Shown: piece after piece, positions 35,751 through 48,028 of the stretch
Layout: the number at the start of each line of letters is the position of its first letter
Position numbering within the stretch: the stretch's first letter is position 1
NCBI RefSeq assembly: GCF_000276665.1
Contig: NW_004955502.1
Coordinates: 4,059,010 to 4,123,009, forward strand
DNA: 64,000 nucleotides
DNA from: Chinchilla lanigera
Lineage: Eukaryota > Chordata > Mammalia > Rodentia > Chinchillidae
Direction of reading: 5' to 3'
The notes under the pieces: model-generated
Seen by the model: the letters and a program-made list of their open reading frames with translations, nothing else
The model's database searches: none
What the model was told of the DNA's origin: nothing
Made by a program: the position numbers and the translations under genes

Positions 35751-36595
35751 GTAAGGATTGGAATTCTCTTTGTTTAGTATGTACGTTCCACCCTCCGTAA
35801 AAGGAGTGTTCTGTTGTAAAACAAACCAAAAAAAAGTTTTTTTCTCCTTTGTTAAACTTTACTATTTTCATTGAGATATATATATATTTCTCTCAGATAT
35901 ATATCTCTGAAATAATTTTATGACCTGAAAGTTTTTATACTGTATCCTACCTTTGAAATAGTTATATTCTATAAATAATAAATAATTTTAAAAGAAGCCA
36001 TTCTATTGTAATACAATCTAAGAAGATATTTAAATTGAGCTAATTTATAATTTGAACTTTTAAGTGTTTGCTGAAGATAATCCTTTTAGTTTAAGTTCTG
36101 AAAGGTGAAGCTATAGTTACTGCTTACTTGACTTGCTTTCTAAAGTTTATAAAATTTCATAGTATTGAAATCTTGTCAGTTTTAAATATTTCAGAAAATT
36201 TTGATTTCAGTAGTTTTATACAGTTAAGAGTTCTTGTTGATCTTGAAAGTTTTGCTTCAATGTTCAAATAATGAAAGTAATAGTTGGAGAAGTTTGGTAT
36301 TTTAAATGCTTTGGAGGTTTTTCAGAAACCATTTTTGGAATGTTAATATTCCCTTTCAGTTGACTCAAATCGGTAGGCTCTAGCTGTTAAAGAGTCTTGC
36401 GTTGTAGCTTTCAAGAAGTAATAAAAGTTAAAAATTTGTTGTACATTTTAGGTGCTGGTCTTCATTTTTTAAGTGTCAGCCTAGACTACTGTTCATTAAG
36501 AAATTGTTTTGTGGTACTGGAAATTGAACCCAGGGAGCACCGAACCCTTTTTGTTTCTTCAATTATTTGAGTTTTTGTTTCGTTTGTTTGTTGTC

Positions 36596-36755
36596 TCATT
36601 TTAGAGACAAGGTTTTGCTGCTGCACTTCAGCTGGCTTTGAACTCACTTTGTAGCCCAGGGGGCCAAACTCACAGTGACCTTTTTGCCTCAGCCTCCCCC
36701 TGCCTCAGCATTCTGAGTGCTGGGATTACTGCTTTGCAACCACCAAACCCAGCTA
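36596..36755 (-). mobile_element. B1-type SINE, antisense
   Basis: attttagagacaaggttttg, ctggctttgaactcactttg and tctgagtgctgggattactg modules in antisense order. Confidence 0.78.
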
Positions 36756-38376
36756 TTGGTTTTTATTTTGAGACAAGGTTTTGATAATTTTTCCAGGCTG
36801 GCCTGGATCTTGGGCTCCTTCTCCCTCAGGAGAAAATATGTTTTGAACCTTAGTAATTTTTGTCACATTCGATATTTACATAGATTTGCTGTAATATGAA
36901 AATCTTAAATCGCTTTTATACTTAAGATTTTTAAACCTTTCGTTTGCTTGTTTGTTCTATCAGAGTTTTTACAGAAGATATTTCAAAATTTAGTTAAAAA
37001 GACAAAAAATAAAGGATTACACATACCAAACATTGGCTTGCCCTATTGTGCAAAGTATACAAACAAATGAAGCTGTCTGGCCTACATATGGCACAGAAGA
37101 AAAAAGGAGAATAATCAGATGAAGGGAAAAAGAGGAGACACATGCTTGCACATTAATCATAATGACAGAAACTGTTTCTGAGGAGGCATTATCTTCTTGA
37201 TATTCTGATATTATGACCTAAATTGAAATACTAATTTAAAGTTTATAATCAAGTTGTGATATATTTTATGACCAAAAAAATTAAGTTATAATGCTTTTGA
37301 AGTTATCTCTTTGGAATTACTTACATAGTGGCCTATTCTTTGTCCCTTGTTTTTTCATTGGAATATTTAAAAAAATGATTTCAGTCTGGAAATCGGGTTA
37401 TGTTTTGTTTTATTTTATTAGAGGTCTCAGCACCTACTATAGCTTAATGTATACCATTGCTGATCTTTGTAAATGATTCAGTTCAGTTTATAAGAGCTAG
37501 TATTTAGCGGTAAAATACTGTTTCTGAAAAACTATGACAACCTGAATTAATTTGTACTCAAAGAAGCAATCATGAGTGAAAATACTTGACAAGAATGATG
37601 AGAAGGAATAAATAAAACAGTAGACTCAAGTAAGGAGGACAGATTCTACTTGTTTTTCTCTTATTTACTGTATATAAGAATAAACATTTCTTATTCCACC
37701 TGCAGTATGACCGTCAGTAATAAGATTTTGAATTCAAAGACAAATTATTGAGAAGTTTTTCAGTGTGCGTCCTTCAAAATCAGTGATTTTATGCTACATA
37801 ACAGGCATAGATGAGAAACAGTATTCCAAGATGGAATATGGTGAAGTGTTCTTGCCCTTGAAGATGAAGTTTAATTACGATAGAAGACAAAAAGACTAAC
37901 AAATACATGGTCACTGCAGTAGTAGAGAAATACAAAGTTATATGTACTAATACTACTGATCAAGGAAGAAGTTACAATAAAGGAAGTACTGCAGAGGAGC
38001 TTTTGAGTGTACCAGGTAGAAGAGAACACTCATGCTGCAGCAGCCACATTTTTAAAGGCATGGAAAGAAAATTCACTTACAGTATTTGTCACTGAGCAAA
38101 ACTGTTAGACCTCAAGTGAAAGTGCGTGTGAAACACTGGCTTTTATAGCTTCAGAGAAAAGCTCCCTTATGTCTTAATTTGCTATTGAAAGAAATGCCAC
38201 CAGTTTGATAATTCAAACACACAACATTCTTGGGGTAGCACTATGCAGTGCTGTTCTGAATATATATAGCTTGCTTTTTTAAATGAATCAGACCTGAATG
38301 CTAAGTCATTTGTAGTTCTTTAGTAAAGATATGGGGAGCAAATTCTTCACATCTTTTTTGTCTAAAAAGGAATGAG

Positions 38377-38520
38377 TAAGCCTGGTGTGGTAGCACATGC
38401 CTGTCATGCCAGCACTTAGAGGCTGAGGCAGGAAGATCACTGTGAGTTCAAGGCCAGCTTGGGCTACAAGGTGAGTTTAGGGCTATCCTGGACGGACATA
38501 GATCCTGTCTAAAAAAAAGA
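38377..38520 (+). mobile_element. B1-type SINE
   Basis: aagcctggtgtggtagcaca start, gagttcaaggccagcttggg, tagatcctgtctaaaa end. Confidence 0.88.
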
Positions 38521-40316
38521 CAAACAGTGAAAAGCAGTGAGTGAAGATTGTTAAATACTTAGCTAGTCTTTGGGAGATATTTAACATTCCAGCCTGTTTT
38601 TTTACTACTATTCCAGATATTTATTATTCATATTTAAAAGATAGGATGTCCATACACTAATAGTGGTAAAAGAGAATAGCATTAGTATGGAAGTGAAATG
38701 TAGGAATTTAAAAAAATATGTGATTCTTACCATCCATACCCCTTAAATCAGACTTAAAGAAACAACATCTTATGAACTTGTTTTATTTATATTTTCAACT
38801 GGCAGAGGAGGGGGATATTGAATAAATGTTGGCGAAAACATGAGTAATCCGAGTGAGAAAATAGGCTCCTAGAATATGCCAGATGAACTATTAACAGAAA
38901 GCATCATTTTGAAAGAATTTTTAGTTATAAATCAAGATGTAGGTATCAGAATTGATCGTTTTAACCTCCCTTTAAAAAAAAAAAAAAAAAAAAGAGTGCT
39001 GAAACAGCACTAATTCAAGGTAAATTATCGTTTCCATTTTGTGTGAAATAGTCCAAGAATTAGGTTGACACTTTTACAAAGACTTACATGATTAATAATG
39101 ACCTCCCTGTTTTTTGTAAGTTTGTATGTAAGCTCCTATAAGGCAGGATTTTGCAAACTGTTCTGTGCAATGCTGTGACTTACAAATTAGGTATTATATA
39201 ATAAATTTACTTTTCTGAGGAGTAAGGTGAGAGGGAAAAAGAATTTTTCTTTCTTCCTAATTTCCTTGTTTTACTGGAAAAACCCAATTTATTTCTTTTA
39301 CCCCTGTTCTGTGTTCTGCTTCTATTTTCTGTACCAGGTGAGTTTAAAAAAGAACAACACAGGAAGACTAAACTCTTCTTACTTTCTGGGCTCAAACTCA
39401 ACACTAAAGTTCAAAATGGCTAGATTATGTATGTATTAAGTCTAATTTAAGAGTAAGATTTCAAATATGTGTAAATTTAGTGATTCTTTTCCTCATGGTT
39501 GAAAAATTCTTAATATATGTATTTTTCTTGAATGTTTATATAAAAATGTTACTGTATTTTCTCCTTAGTTGGTTAAGATTAAATTGTTACTTGTGTGTTC
39601 TACATGATAGGAATACAAAAGTAAGTGTGGGATTTGGGAATTTTGTAAAGGGTGCTTTGCTTATTACTGTTAGTTCTGAATATTTAATTCCTGAATATTT
39701 AATAATTTCAGGATGTAAACGTTATAGTTCCGCTCTTGAGTAATTAATGTTAATTGTTCTTTTGAATTTCCATATACTGTGCAGAAGTGTGGAACTTTTA
39801 TACATTGGACTTCTGATAAGACACCATGATTTTAAGTCTCAGGCTTTCCTTGTTTCCCAAGTAAATATACACTGTTTATCCCAGGATTTTTGTGTTAAAG
39901 TTTCGGCTTTAAAATTTTTTTTTTTAATCAACAGCAAATAATCATACCTGACAATAGGATTAGAATCACTGTTTTATAACATTTAGAAAATGTCATTGTT
40001 ACTTGAAGACAATTTACAAAACTACCTTAAAATGACATACATTATATCTTCAGTGCTTAATAGTGAAAGGCCTTGAAAGAATTTCTCATATATTTCTATA
40101 TCCATCTTTTTCCTGTCATATAAAATTGCTTACATTATTTTGTGTTGAACAATTTAGAAAAGACTTCAAACATAGAATATAATATATACAGAAATTATTT
40201 AAAACAAATTGATTACATTATCATTTTGCCTTATTGACTAGAGTTACTACAACTACAATGATATATGAACAGTGAGGTCTTGCCTCTTACTTTTTTTTTC
40301 TTTTTCATGTTTTAAG

Positions 40317-40337
40317 CAATCCGGACCGAAAAGAAAG
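40317..40337 (+). CDS. SENP6: SENP6 21-nt microexon (exon 6)
   Basis: A 21-base exon between TTTTCATGTTTTAAG and the strong donor AAAG|GTAAGA. With the flanking phase-2 exons it encodes seven residues, S-N-P-D-R-K-E, joining AAQ to [13 protein letters not shown]6 is known from human annotation to exist in isoforms differing by seven residues at this region, which fits a symmetric 21-nt cassette exon. The acceptor tract is pyrimidine-rich but ends in AAG rather than CAG, a weaker form, as expected for an optional exon. Confidence 0.85.
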
Positions 40338-41437
40338 GTAAGATTAATACTAAAGAAATGAGAGCATGGGTATAGCAGTAAAAGACCAGATTGTTTATAT
40401 GCTTTGAGAAATACCATTGTATTAGAGTTTGTCATTAGAGATGGTGATGGTGATGATGACTGTATTGCTGGGGATGAAAGTAGGGCCTTGTGCATGGTAG
40501 GCAAGCGCTATATCCCAGGGCTGGATCTCCAATCCTTAAAGCTTATTATTTTAATGCAAAGAAACAGTATAACATGATATTTGGCTTACATGAGTGGTGT
40601 TTCAGTATGATTTTCAACATATATTTTTCATGATTAATTACTACTTTACTTTAAAAGTAGAGTATTTCCATGCCTTGGTAGTAAAATTGCTTTCTGTTAT
40701 AAGGATCAAAATCTGTCTTGTATTTCAGTGATAATGCTCCCGTTTTTAATACCTTACTGTAGTAGAGAGGAGAGGAAGAATGGAATTAGAACACCTTAAA
40801 GCCAGAGTTAAAACCTTAAATAGCAAATGTTTTCTATTCTGACCAAAAAATTTGCAACAGAATTTTATTATCAGCTTTGTCTTCTGTCTGTATTTGTTCT
40901 CTTTGTAAAAACACTGGCAGCCACATAATCTTTTAGGAGAGAGTTGAGTAAGATAAATAACACAGTGAAAGGATTTTAAGAATACACATTTGTTCGAATA
41001 GTGAAATGATGATAATTGTTCTAAAGCAAATGTCCCTAAGAGTTCACTGTCCCCAGTAATAAGTATGGGAAATCTGTTGTGCATGTATTTGTTCCATATT
41101 TTTATGAGGTTTGACTCTTTTGTGAACCCTGCCTTCCCACCTCCCAGATAGGTTAGGAGCCCTGGCATTAAAGGCAGTACTCCTGGATAATTGGTGTCAA
41201 AAGATGAGATATTCTATAATTTTGTTTAATTCTATAATTTCAACCCTGTAATTTTGCTTAAAGATGTAGAAGTAGTACAGAGAAATCTGCAATAGTTTGT
41301 ATTAAACTTTACTTCATGATCACTAAATTTAAGAGATAGAGATATTAAGGTGAACCTTTCAGCAAAAAGACTTAAAACATATTTTGTAATTCTGAAATAC
41401 TTCACAAATCTGTGTGGGGTTCTTCTGTTTTTGTTTT

Positions 41438-41556
41438 TTCTTTTTTGAGATGGTTTTGCTTTGCAGTTCAGGCTAGCCTCAAACTTGCACTGCTCCTCCT
41501 GCCTCAGCTTCCCGAGTACTGGGATTACAGATATATGCCACCATGCCTGGCCTGTG
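41438..41556 (-). mobile_element. B1-type SINE, antisense
   Basis: cttttttgagatggttttgc start, ttcaggctagcctcaaactt, tactgggattacagatatat, gccaccatgcctggcc end. Confidence 0.85.
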
Positions 41557-41846
41557 TGTTTTAATTGCATGCTTTGTGCAGGTATTATATGTTTAATTTT
41601 TGACTTAGCAGTGACTATTTTTTAATAAGGATGCTGAAATACAGTGTATTTAATTGCTAGGAATATACATTAAATAAGTTCATACATTTACTCAAATGAA
41701 AGAAACTTGTTTTACCAAAATGAACATATTCATCCTGTACACCATGCTGCAGTAATTAAAATGCAAGTACTGTTACATTAGAATGATAAAAAGATCTTAG
41801 ATTCCTTCTTTTTTGCAGTGGTTGTGTTTCGTTTTGTTTTGTTTTG

Positions 41847-42000
41847 TTTTTGAGACAGGGTCTCACTGTGTGGTGGAGGCTTGCCTTGAACTCACTTATG
41901 TAGCCCAGGCTGGCCTTGAACTCACAGCGAGTGAGTCAGCCTCCTCCTGCCTCAGCCTCCCAAGTGCTGGGATTACAGGTATACACCACCTTGCCTGGCT
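41847..42000 (-). mobile_element. B1-type SINE, antisense
   Basis: tttttgagacagggtctcac start with the duplicated ggccttgaactcac module and a well-kept aagtgctgggattacaggta end. Confidence 0.92.
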
Positions 42001-42428
42001 CATGTTGTGTTTATACTGATTTTTTCCCACTGCTTTGATGTTTTATGCATATATGTATAGTGGGAGTTTATTAACTGATACGTCCAGTAAATGTTTAAAT
42101 GCCCATATGTGCCAGGCACTCTTCTAGGAGCAGAGAGAAATCTATTTGTGCTCTTGTAGCTTATACAGTCATTGAAACAGTATTAGACTAGAAGACAGGA
42201 GATTGACATTCCAGCACAGCCAGTAAGTAGGCTCATAGCTTGCTTTAAAATGGCAATAGTATTTGCCCACTGTTAAAAGGAGTTGCGTGTGGGATAAGTA
42301 ATTACTTAAAATTGACTTACTTTAAACATGTGAAAGTTAGAGACATTAATAGTAACAGGTATTGAAATTCTTTCAGTCTTTGTGCTAAGATTATCTGTAA
42401 GGACTTTAAAGCTCTTAAAAACTAGATT

Positions 42429-42590
42429 GAGCTGGGCGTGTTGATGTACAGCTGCAATCCCAGCATTTTGGGAGGCTAAGGCAGGAGGATCGCCATGAGT
42501 TTGAGGCTAGCCTGGGCTTCCTAAGTTGAGTTCAAGTGAAGCCTGCACTACATAGTAAGACCCTTCGTCAAAAAAATAAAAAAGGAAAAA
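42429..42590 (+). mobile_element. B1-type SINE
   Basis: gagctgggcgtgttgatgta start, tgggaggctaaggcaggagg, two modules, A-rich tail. Confidence 0.87.
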
Positions 42591-43204
42591 CTAAATGGAA
42601 GCAGCCACTGTCTATCAGTGATCTTACAAATATATCTTAGTGCTTTACTGAGGCTGAATATAGCCCATAGTCCTTTGGGTCCTTACCTAAAGTTATTTTG
42701 TGTTTATCAGAGCTCAACTAAGAACATTTGTGTTACCAGGTTTTTTTTTTTTTTTAACCAGCTTTTACTTAGTAAAATTTTGTTCACATAAGCCTTTCCC
42801 CCCTCTGTGAATAATACTGTAAACCTCTGAGATAAATGATTTACTCGTAGGACAATGGTTTATCTGATAAAAACTAGGTAGTTGTAAAAGATTAACCTTT
42901 CTAGGGTGCTTGTCAGGTGTACTATCTTTGAGGTGTGTTACAAGCTTAAACCCCAACTCGAATAAACGAGCAAATACATTACAATATTAAGCTCCAGAGC
43001 CTGCAAACTTTTAAAAAAAAAAAAGGTATTGCCAGTTCTCTTTATTATGGGTGACTTTGATCATTTGAAGGACTCAGATTCTTTTCTTAGAATGGCCAGA
43101 GACTGTGAGTGTTAGCATGAACAGCCTAGAATATGTGCTCTGATATTTTGAGCTGTTTTATATTTTATCCTCTCCCTTGATAGTCTATTTTTTATTTTAA
43201 AAAT

Positions 43205-43885
43205 TTAAAAACTGACAAAACAACAATGAAGACAAAATCAAAACAATACAGAAACAACAAAAATGATACATGACCTCAAAACAGAATGATAGGAATTTAC
43301 AATAGTTGCTACATTACATACTGCTATCTTCAACCAAGTTGCTTGGTTCACCAGACGTAAGACTATAAGATTGATCAATCAAAGACAGTAACAAGTAAAA
43401 AAACAAAATAAAACAAAAAACCACAACATTGGAAATGATGCAGAGCTTCACCATGCAAGATGGTAGGAGTTCAACAATGGTTCTTACACTGCACATTGCT
43501 GTTTTCAAGTCAGTCATTCTGATTACCAAATTCAAGCATGCAGAATTGGTCAAGAAAAAAAGAAAATTTTAAGCATTGACTGTTGCTTTCAATAAACCAC
43601 AGACATTAGCAGTACCTCTATTCCAGCTATCCTTTATATATACATATAAATTTTGTTTTTCATTTTTAAAAAACCAAAATAAAAACAAATACATAAAACA
43701 ACATAGAGAGCAATTAAAATGATACAGAATTTCAAAACATGGTGATTATTGGTTGTTATACAATGTTATCTTCAAAGTGGTTGCACGTATAACTAGATAC
43801 AGGCATGCAAGATTGATCAATTACACATTAACAGTTCCTTTCAATAAACCAACAGATATTAGTAGTACAATTATCCTGCTATCCT
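43205..43885. repeat. Three tandem ~220-bp units in L1 3' UTR
   Basis: Units near 43205-43400, 43401-43640 and 43641-43885 share gatacagagcttca-like, ggtgataggaattcaacaat-like and gcatgcaagattgatcaa-like landmarks in the same order. Identity looks moderate, so the units are old. Confidence 0.65.
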
Positions 43886-43940
43886 GTGTGTGTATATATA
43901 TGTGTGTGTGTGTGTGTATATATATATGTATATATATATT
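43886..43940. repeat. (TG)n/(TA)n microsatellite
   Basis: Alternating purine-pyrimidine TGTG and TATA runs. Confidence 0.9.
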
Positions 43941-44569
43941 TTTTCCCTTTTCCTCCTTCCCTTTTCCTCTTCCCTCTTTCATCCCAGTTGCTCCTTCCTA
44001 TTTGAGCAGTTTCTTTTCCTTTTCACAATATCTATTGTACCTTTCAGATTTTATTTACTTAAAGAGTCTATTGACACATTATAAAACTGAAACGGGATGA
44101 TTTTTTTAATTTAGAATTTTTTTATTTTTTATTATGAAAATTATGTATATTGTAGAAAATTTTGAAACAGATATGAAGGTGAAAAGAATATGATCAAAAT
44201 GTTGGAAATACAACAGATGTTTACTTACAGAGTGTGTGTGAAAAGACAAATATATTCTAAAACTTTACAGTTTTTTGGGCTGGAGGTATAGTTCAGCAGC
44301 ACCATGCCTGCCTGGTAATTGCGAGGCCCTGAGTTCAATTCCCAGTATTCAGTCAGTCAATCAAATTTCACAGTTTTTCAAAAAGTTCTTAGGATATTTC
44401 ATTGTTAGGATTTTGATGCATTTCTTTTTATCTTATTTTCTATGCACTTTTTAATATATTTAACACTGTGTCATCAATGAAAACACAATTGTGTGTTCTG
44501 AATTTTCACACCAACCAGTATGTTCTGAGTAGTTCCATGTATCAAGATGGCTTCTAACAAAAAATTTTA

Positions 44570-44800
44570 ATAACTGCATAATAGCTTATCTTATACACAC
44601 ACACAAACATATAATTTACCTGCCCATTTGTTTATTATTCACTGTTAGATAAAATACGTTAGTGAATAACTTCTTATATAAATCTTTCACTACATCTTTT
44701 AGAGTGCATCTCTGAAAAACAATTCTTTGGTTACAAAAACAAATTTCAAATGCTTTCAGTAAGAACTGCTAAATTGTAGAAAGATGGAACTAGTTCTTAA
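44570..44800 (-). mobile_element. L1M-like fragment, antisense
   Basis: Antisense old L1 with taactgcataatagcttatc and tgcccatttgtttattattc landmarks. Confidence 0.45.
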
Positions 44801-45202
44801 TAACTAAATTGCTGCTTTACAGTATATGAAAATAAAATTACATTTATATGATATCTTCTTTCTTGGAATTACAAGAGTCATTAAAATTTTAAAAATGAGA
44901 ATTGAAGAAGATGATAAACCAGTGGTGGTGAAGCTACGGCATGCATGCCTTGGGAGCTGTTTGTTATCATTGAAAACTCTAAAAGGTTCACCACCATTGT
45001 GATACATTATAAGATTAATAATAATTTCACTTGTAATCAATCAAGTATCTATTGAAAAGACAGTCTCATTATAGCACCTGAAATTGAATACCCAGTTATG
45101 AAATTAATTACTATATAATCCTTTATAAATACATTTAAAGAACTTAATCTGAGACATATATTATGTTTCTGCTTAGTAAACAGTTGTTGTTTGAGCCATT
45201 TT

Positions 45203-45283
45203 GTTTTTGGTACTGGGAATCGAACTCAGGACCTTGTGCTTGCCTGGCAGGTGCTGTGCTGCTCAGCTATATCCCTGGCCCTA
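45203..45283 (-). mobile_element. ID SINE, antisense
   Basis: ggtactgggaatcgaactca to gctatatccctggccc, flanked by a perfect 13-bp repeat tttgagccatttt (45190-45202 and 45284-45296). Confidence 0.92.
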
Positions 45284-47423
45284 TTTGAGCCATTTTTAAA
45301 AAATAGGTGAATTTATTTTACTTTTTTTTAAATAGATGAATTTAACACAATTCTATTCAAAATCTCTGTAAGTTGGTTATTTTAAGAAATGTGACCAATT
45401 CTTAATTTAGAAGAGTACTTGAAGAACCAATTTTTTAAAAAACAAAAATAAATGAGGGTAAAGAATGACTTGTTGCATAACAAAAGCTATAGTAAAGAAA
45501 ATACTGAGTGAACATGGACACTCTAGGGAAAGACTAGATAGTAAAATAGTGAACAAGGTGAGTATGTTCAGCTTCTGGCCAACCTGAAAAATCTGTAAAT
45601 AGTAACAAATCCATGGTACCTTTGTGTGTGTGTGTTTTTATTTCATGTTTGAGAGACAAGGTCTTGCTATTCAGTCGAAGCTGGCCTCGAACTCTCAATC
45701 CTTTTGCCTTACTTACCAAGTGTTGAATTTACAAACATGCACCACGACGCCCAGGTCTTTCAAATACTCAGATTACGACATTTGTACTTTGGTTGACAAA
45801 TACACGTTTTTAATTTCTATACTATAGCTCTGTATAGTGGCCAGTGGTTGTTCTGACAACATTGCTATCCTTGTACAACTGTTTGTAAAATGAAGTACAC
45901 TTTTGATTACATACTACCTTTTATATATACAGTTTTTTTTTCATTGTTTTCAAGTGCTGTGCTCTAGGCATGAGGATCTAGTGATATAAAATGTAAAAGA
46001 TCTAGTTAGATAAAACATAAAAGAGCTATAGTTGACATTCTGATAGGGCAAAGACTAATAATGTATAAATAAAAGTTAAAATAAGTAAAAGCAAAAAATA
46101 TGAAGTATAATTGGAATGTAAAGTTGTAGGGTGACACTATGATATTCTTTAGATCACATCTTCCTTACAGAAATTAGCTGCTATGTAGCTAATGTTTAAC
46201 CAAGGACTAAATAAGGAGTCAACTGTCTTACGATCCAGAAGTGGCTTTTCCAGATTAGTTATTAAATGCAGGGGTAGATTCAAAGAACAGAAAGAAGGAG
46301 CTACTGTAACTAGAGGGGCTAAAGGCAAAGAATATTACCTGATCAGCTGGGACCTACATTGAAAAAGGCTTCACAAGTTGACTTTAGATTTTATATTTAT
46401 GAAATAGAAGCGTTCTGAATACCTTTGGTAGGGTTATTGCCTAATATTTTAGAGTATAAACACAATCTTTATATAAATTATTTACAATTAGTACAGTTAA
46501 AAGCTTGAGTGACATTCAGCTAATACTCATGTTCTGCTGTCTAAATAAAATGTGCTGTGAAGGAAAAATCAGTCCTGCTCTTTAAATAAGTATCCAGAAC
46601 TGTCTTGGCAAAATTTAGAAGTTCACTAGGTAGAAAGGCAGAAGAAAAGCAGTTATTTTGGGGAAAGGGTAAGGTGCAAAAATATGAAAGGCCTTATTTT
46701 GGGGAGAAACCTTTCTTGGGAGGATAGGTAGGAAAATAGGTCCCATTCTTCTAGATGTGATTTAGCAATACAAGTGTTTGAGGATATGGTTGTAGGCATA
46801 CCACTGAACTACACCCCAGCTCCTGCAATCATGCAAACGTTAATGAGGCAAAAGCATATGAGTACAGGAAGGGTTGAGAGAGAAAAAATAGCTAGTACTT
46901 TGTTAAATTAACTGGGGAGATGGGATGGACAAATAAAAACAGAAAAGAAACAGTGAAATAGTAATGTAAAAATCTGTAGTCTTCATAAAATCAGATGAAA
47001 GGTAAACAATTCTGTTAGCTGTTATTGTAATCCAGTTGAATATACTTAACAGGATAGACTATTTGGATTAAACTTAACAAGAATCCTAAAATAACAATTT
47101 GCAAGTAAAGGCATGTTTAGTTCCACATGAGAAAAACAAACAGAAAGCTAAAATAGTTATTTTTTTTTTCTTTTTTGGTGGTACTGGTATAAATAAGAAA
47201 CACAGTTTATAAGACTATGATAAGTAAATATATGCGTATACTTAAAATATTTAAAATGCAAAGGGTCTGGGGACGTGGCTCAGTACTGGGCCTAAGGCCC
47301 TGGATTCAATTCCCAGCATCCCCCTAAAACTAAAAGTAAAATAAAATGCACGAAGTTTTTGTTTAGAACAGATTTTTGGAGATTTTAATACTTTTTTGAA
47401 AATTAAGCTGCTTTATCAGTTTA

Positions 47424-47541
47424 TTTTTGTCTTTTGTTTTTTTGTGGGGTTTTTTGGGGTTTTTTTCCATACTGGGAATTGAACTCACGACCTTGCACTT
47501 GCCAGGCAGGCGCTGTACTATTGAGCTAAATCCCCAGCCCC
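47424..47541 (-). mobile_element. ID SINE, antisense
   Basis: T/G-rich tail then catactgggaattgaactca to taaatccccagcccc, flanked by the 14-bp repeat gctttatcagttta (47410-47423 and 47542-47555). Confidence 0.93.
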
Positions 47542-47620
47542 GCTTTATCAGTTTAAAAGCTTGGAATAATAGTTTCTAACTATGAAATGAATGGTTGTTT
47601 TTGTACAAATTTATGTCTTT

Positions 47621-47705
47621 GGGCCAGGGATTTAACTCAGTGCTTACAGCACCTGCCTGACAAGCGTGAGGTCCTGAGTTCAATTCACAATAACCCCCTC
47701 AAAAA
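47621..47705 (+). mobile_element. ID SINE, diverged
   Basis: gggccagggatttaactcag to gttcaattcacaataacccc; older than the copy that follows it. Confidence 0.8.
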
Positions 47706-47716
47706 AGAAATTTGTC

Positions 47717-47806
47717 GGGGCTGGGGATTTAGCTCAGCGGCAAAGCGCCTGCCTGGCAAGCGCAAGGTCGTGAGTTCGGTTCCCGGTACCGGAGAAAAAC
47801 CAAAAA
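47717..47806 (+). mobile_element. ID SINE, young, running into gap
   Basis: ggggctggggatttagctca through tcccggtaccggagaaaaac, nearly identical to the copy at 2156-2250. Its tail and right flank fall in the gap. Confidence 0.93.
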
Positions 47807-47906
47807 NNNNNNNNNNNNNNNNNNNNNNNNNNNNNNNNNNNNNNNNNNNNNNNNNNNNNNNNNNNNNNNNNNNNNNNNNNNNNNNNNNNNNNNNNNNNNN
47901 NNNNNN
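47807..47906. other. Assembly gap, 100 N
   Basis: Exactly 100 Ns between an ID A-tail on the left and the T-run of an antisense B1 on the right. Confidence 0.99.
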
Positions 47907-48028
47907 TTTTTTTTTTTTTTTTAAGATAGGGTCTCACTGTATAGTTCAAGCTGGTCTTGAACTTCACTATGTAGGCCAAGGTGGCTTCAAACTCAGTATA
48001 CTACCTTGTGCCACACCACCCAGCAGAA
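47907..48028 (-). mobile_element. B1-type SINE, antisense
   Basis: T-run then taagatagggtctcactgta, two internal modules, ccacaccacccagc end. Confidence 0.82.

Larger units (their letters stand above)
35751..40316 (+). other. SENP6: SENP6 intron 5 (4,566 bp)
   Basis: GT-AG, phase 2, and relatively poor in repeats. Clear copies are an antisense SINE at 36596-36755 and a sense B1 at 38377-38520. A long poly-A lies at ~38974-38993. From ~36900 to 38340 and ~38560 to 40300 I see no recognisable element. Short open frames there lack splice signals and coding character. Confidence 0.8.
43180..44080 (-). mobile_element. L1 3'-end copy, antisense, with tandem units
   Basis: The right end (tcatcccagttgctccttcc) matches the same place in the antisense L1 at 2823-2900, so this is an L1 3' end in antisense, heavily 5' truncated. 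To its left the 3' UTR consists of three related ~200-240-bp units (see separate entry). Confidence 0.75.

Noticed and set aside
41232..41570. 112-codon minus-strand open frame
   Set aside because: Its start is the B1 at 41438-41556 and it has no further coding features.
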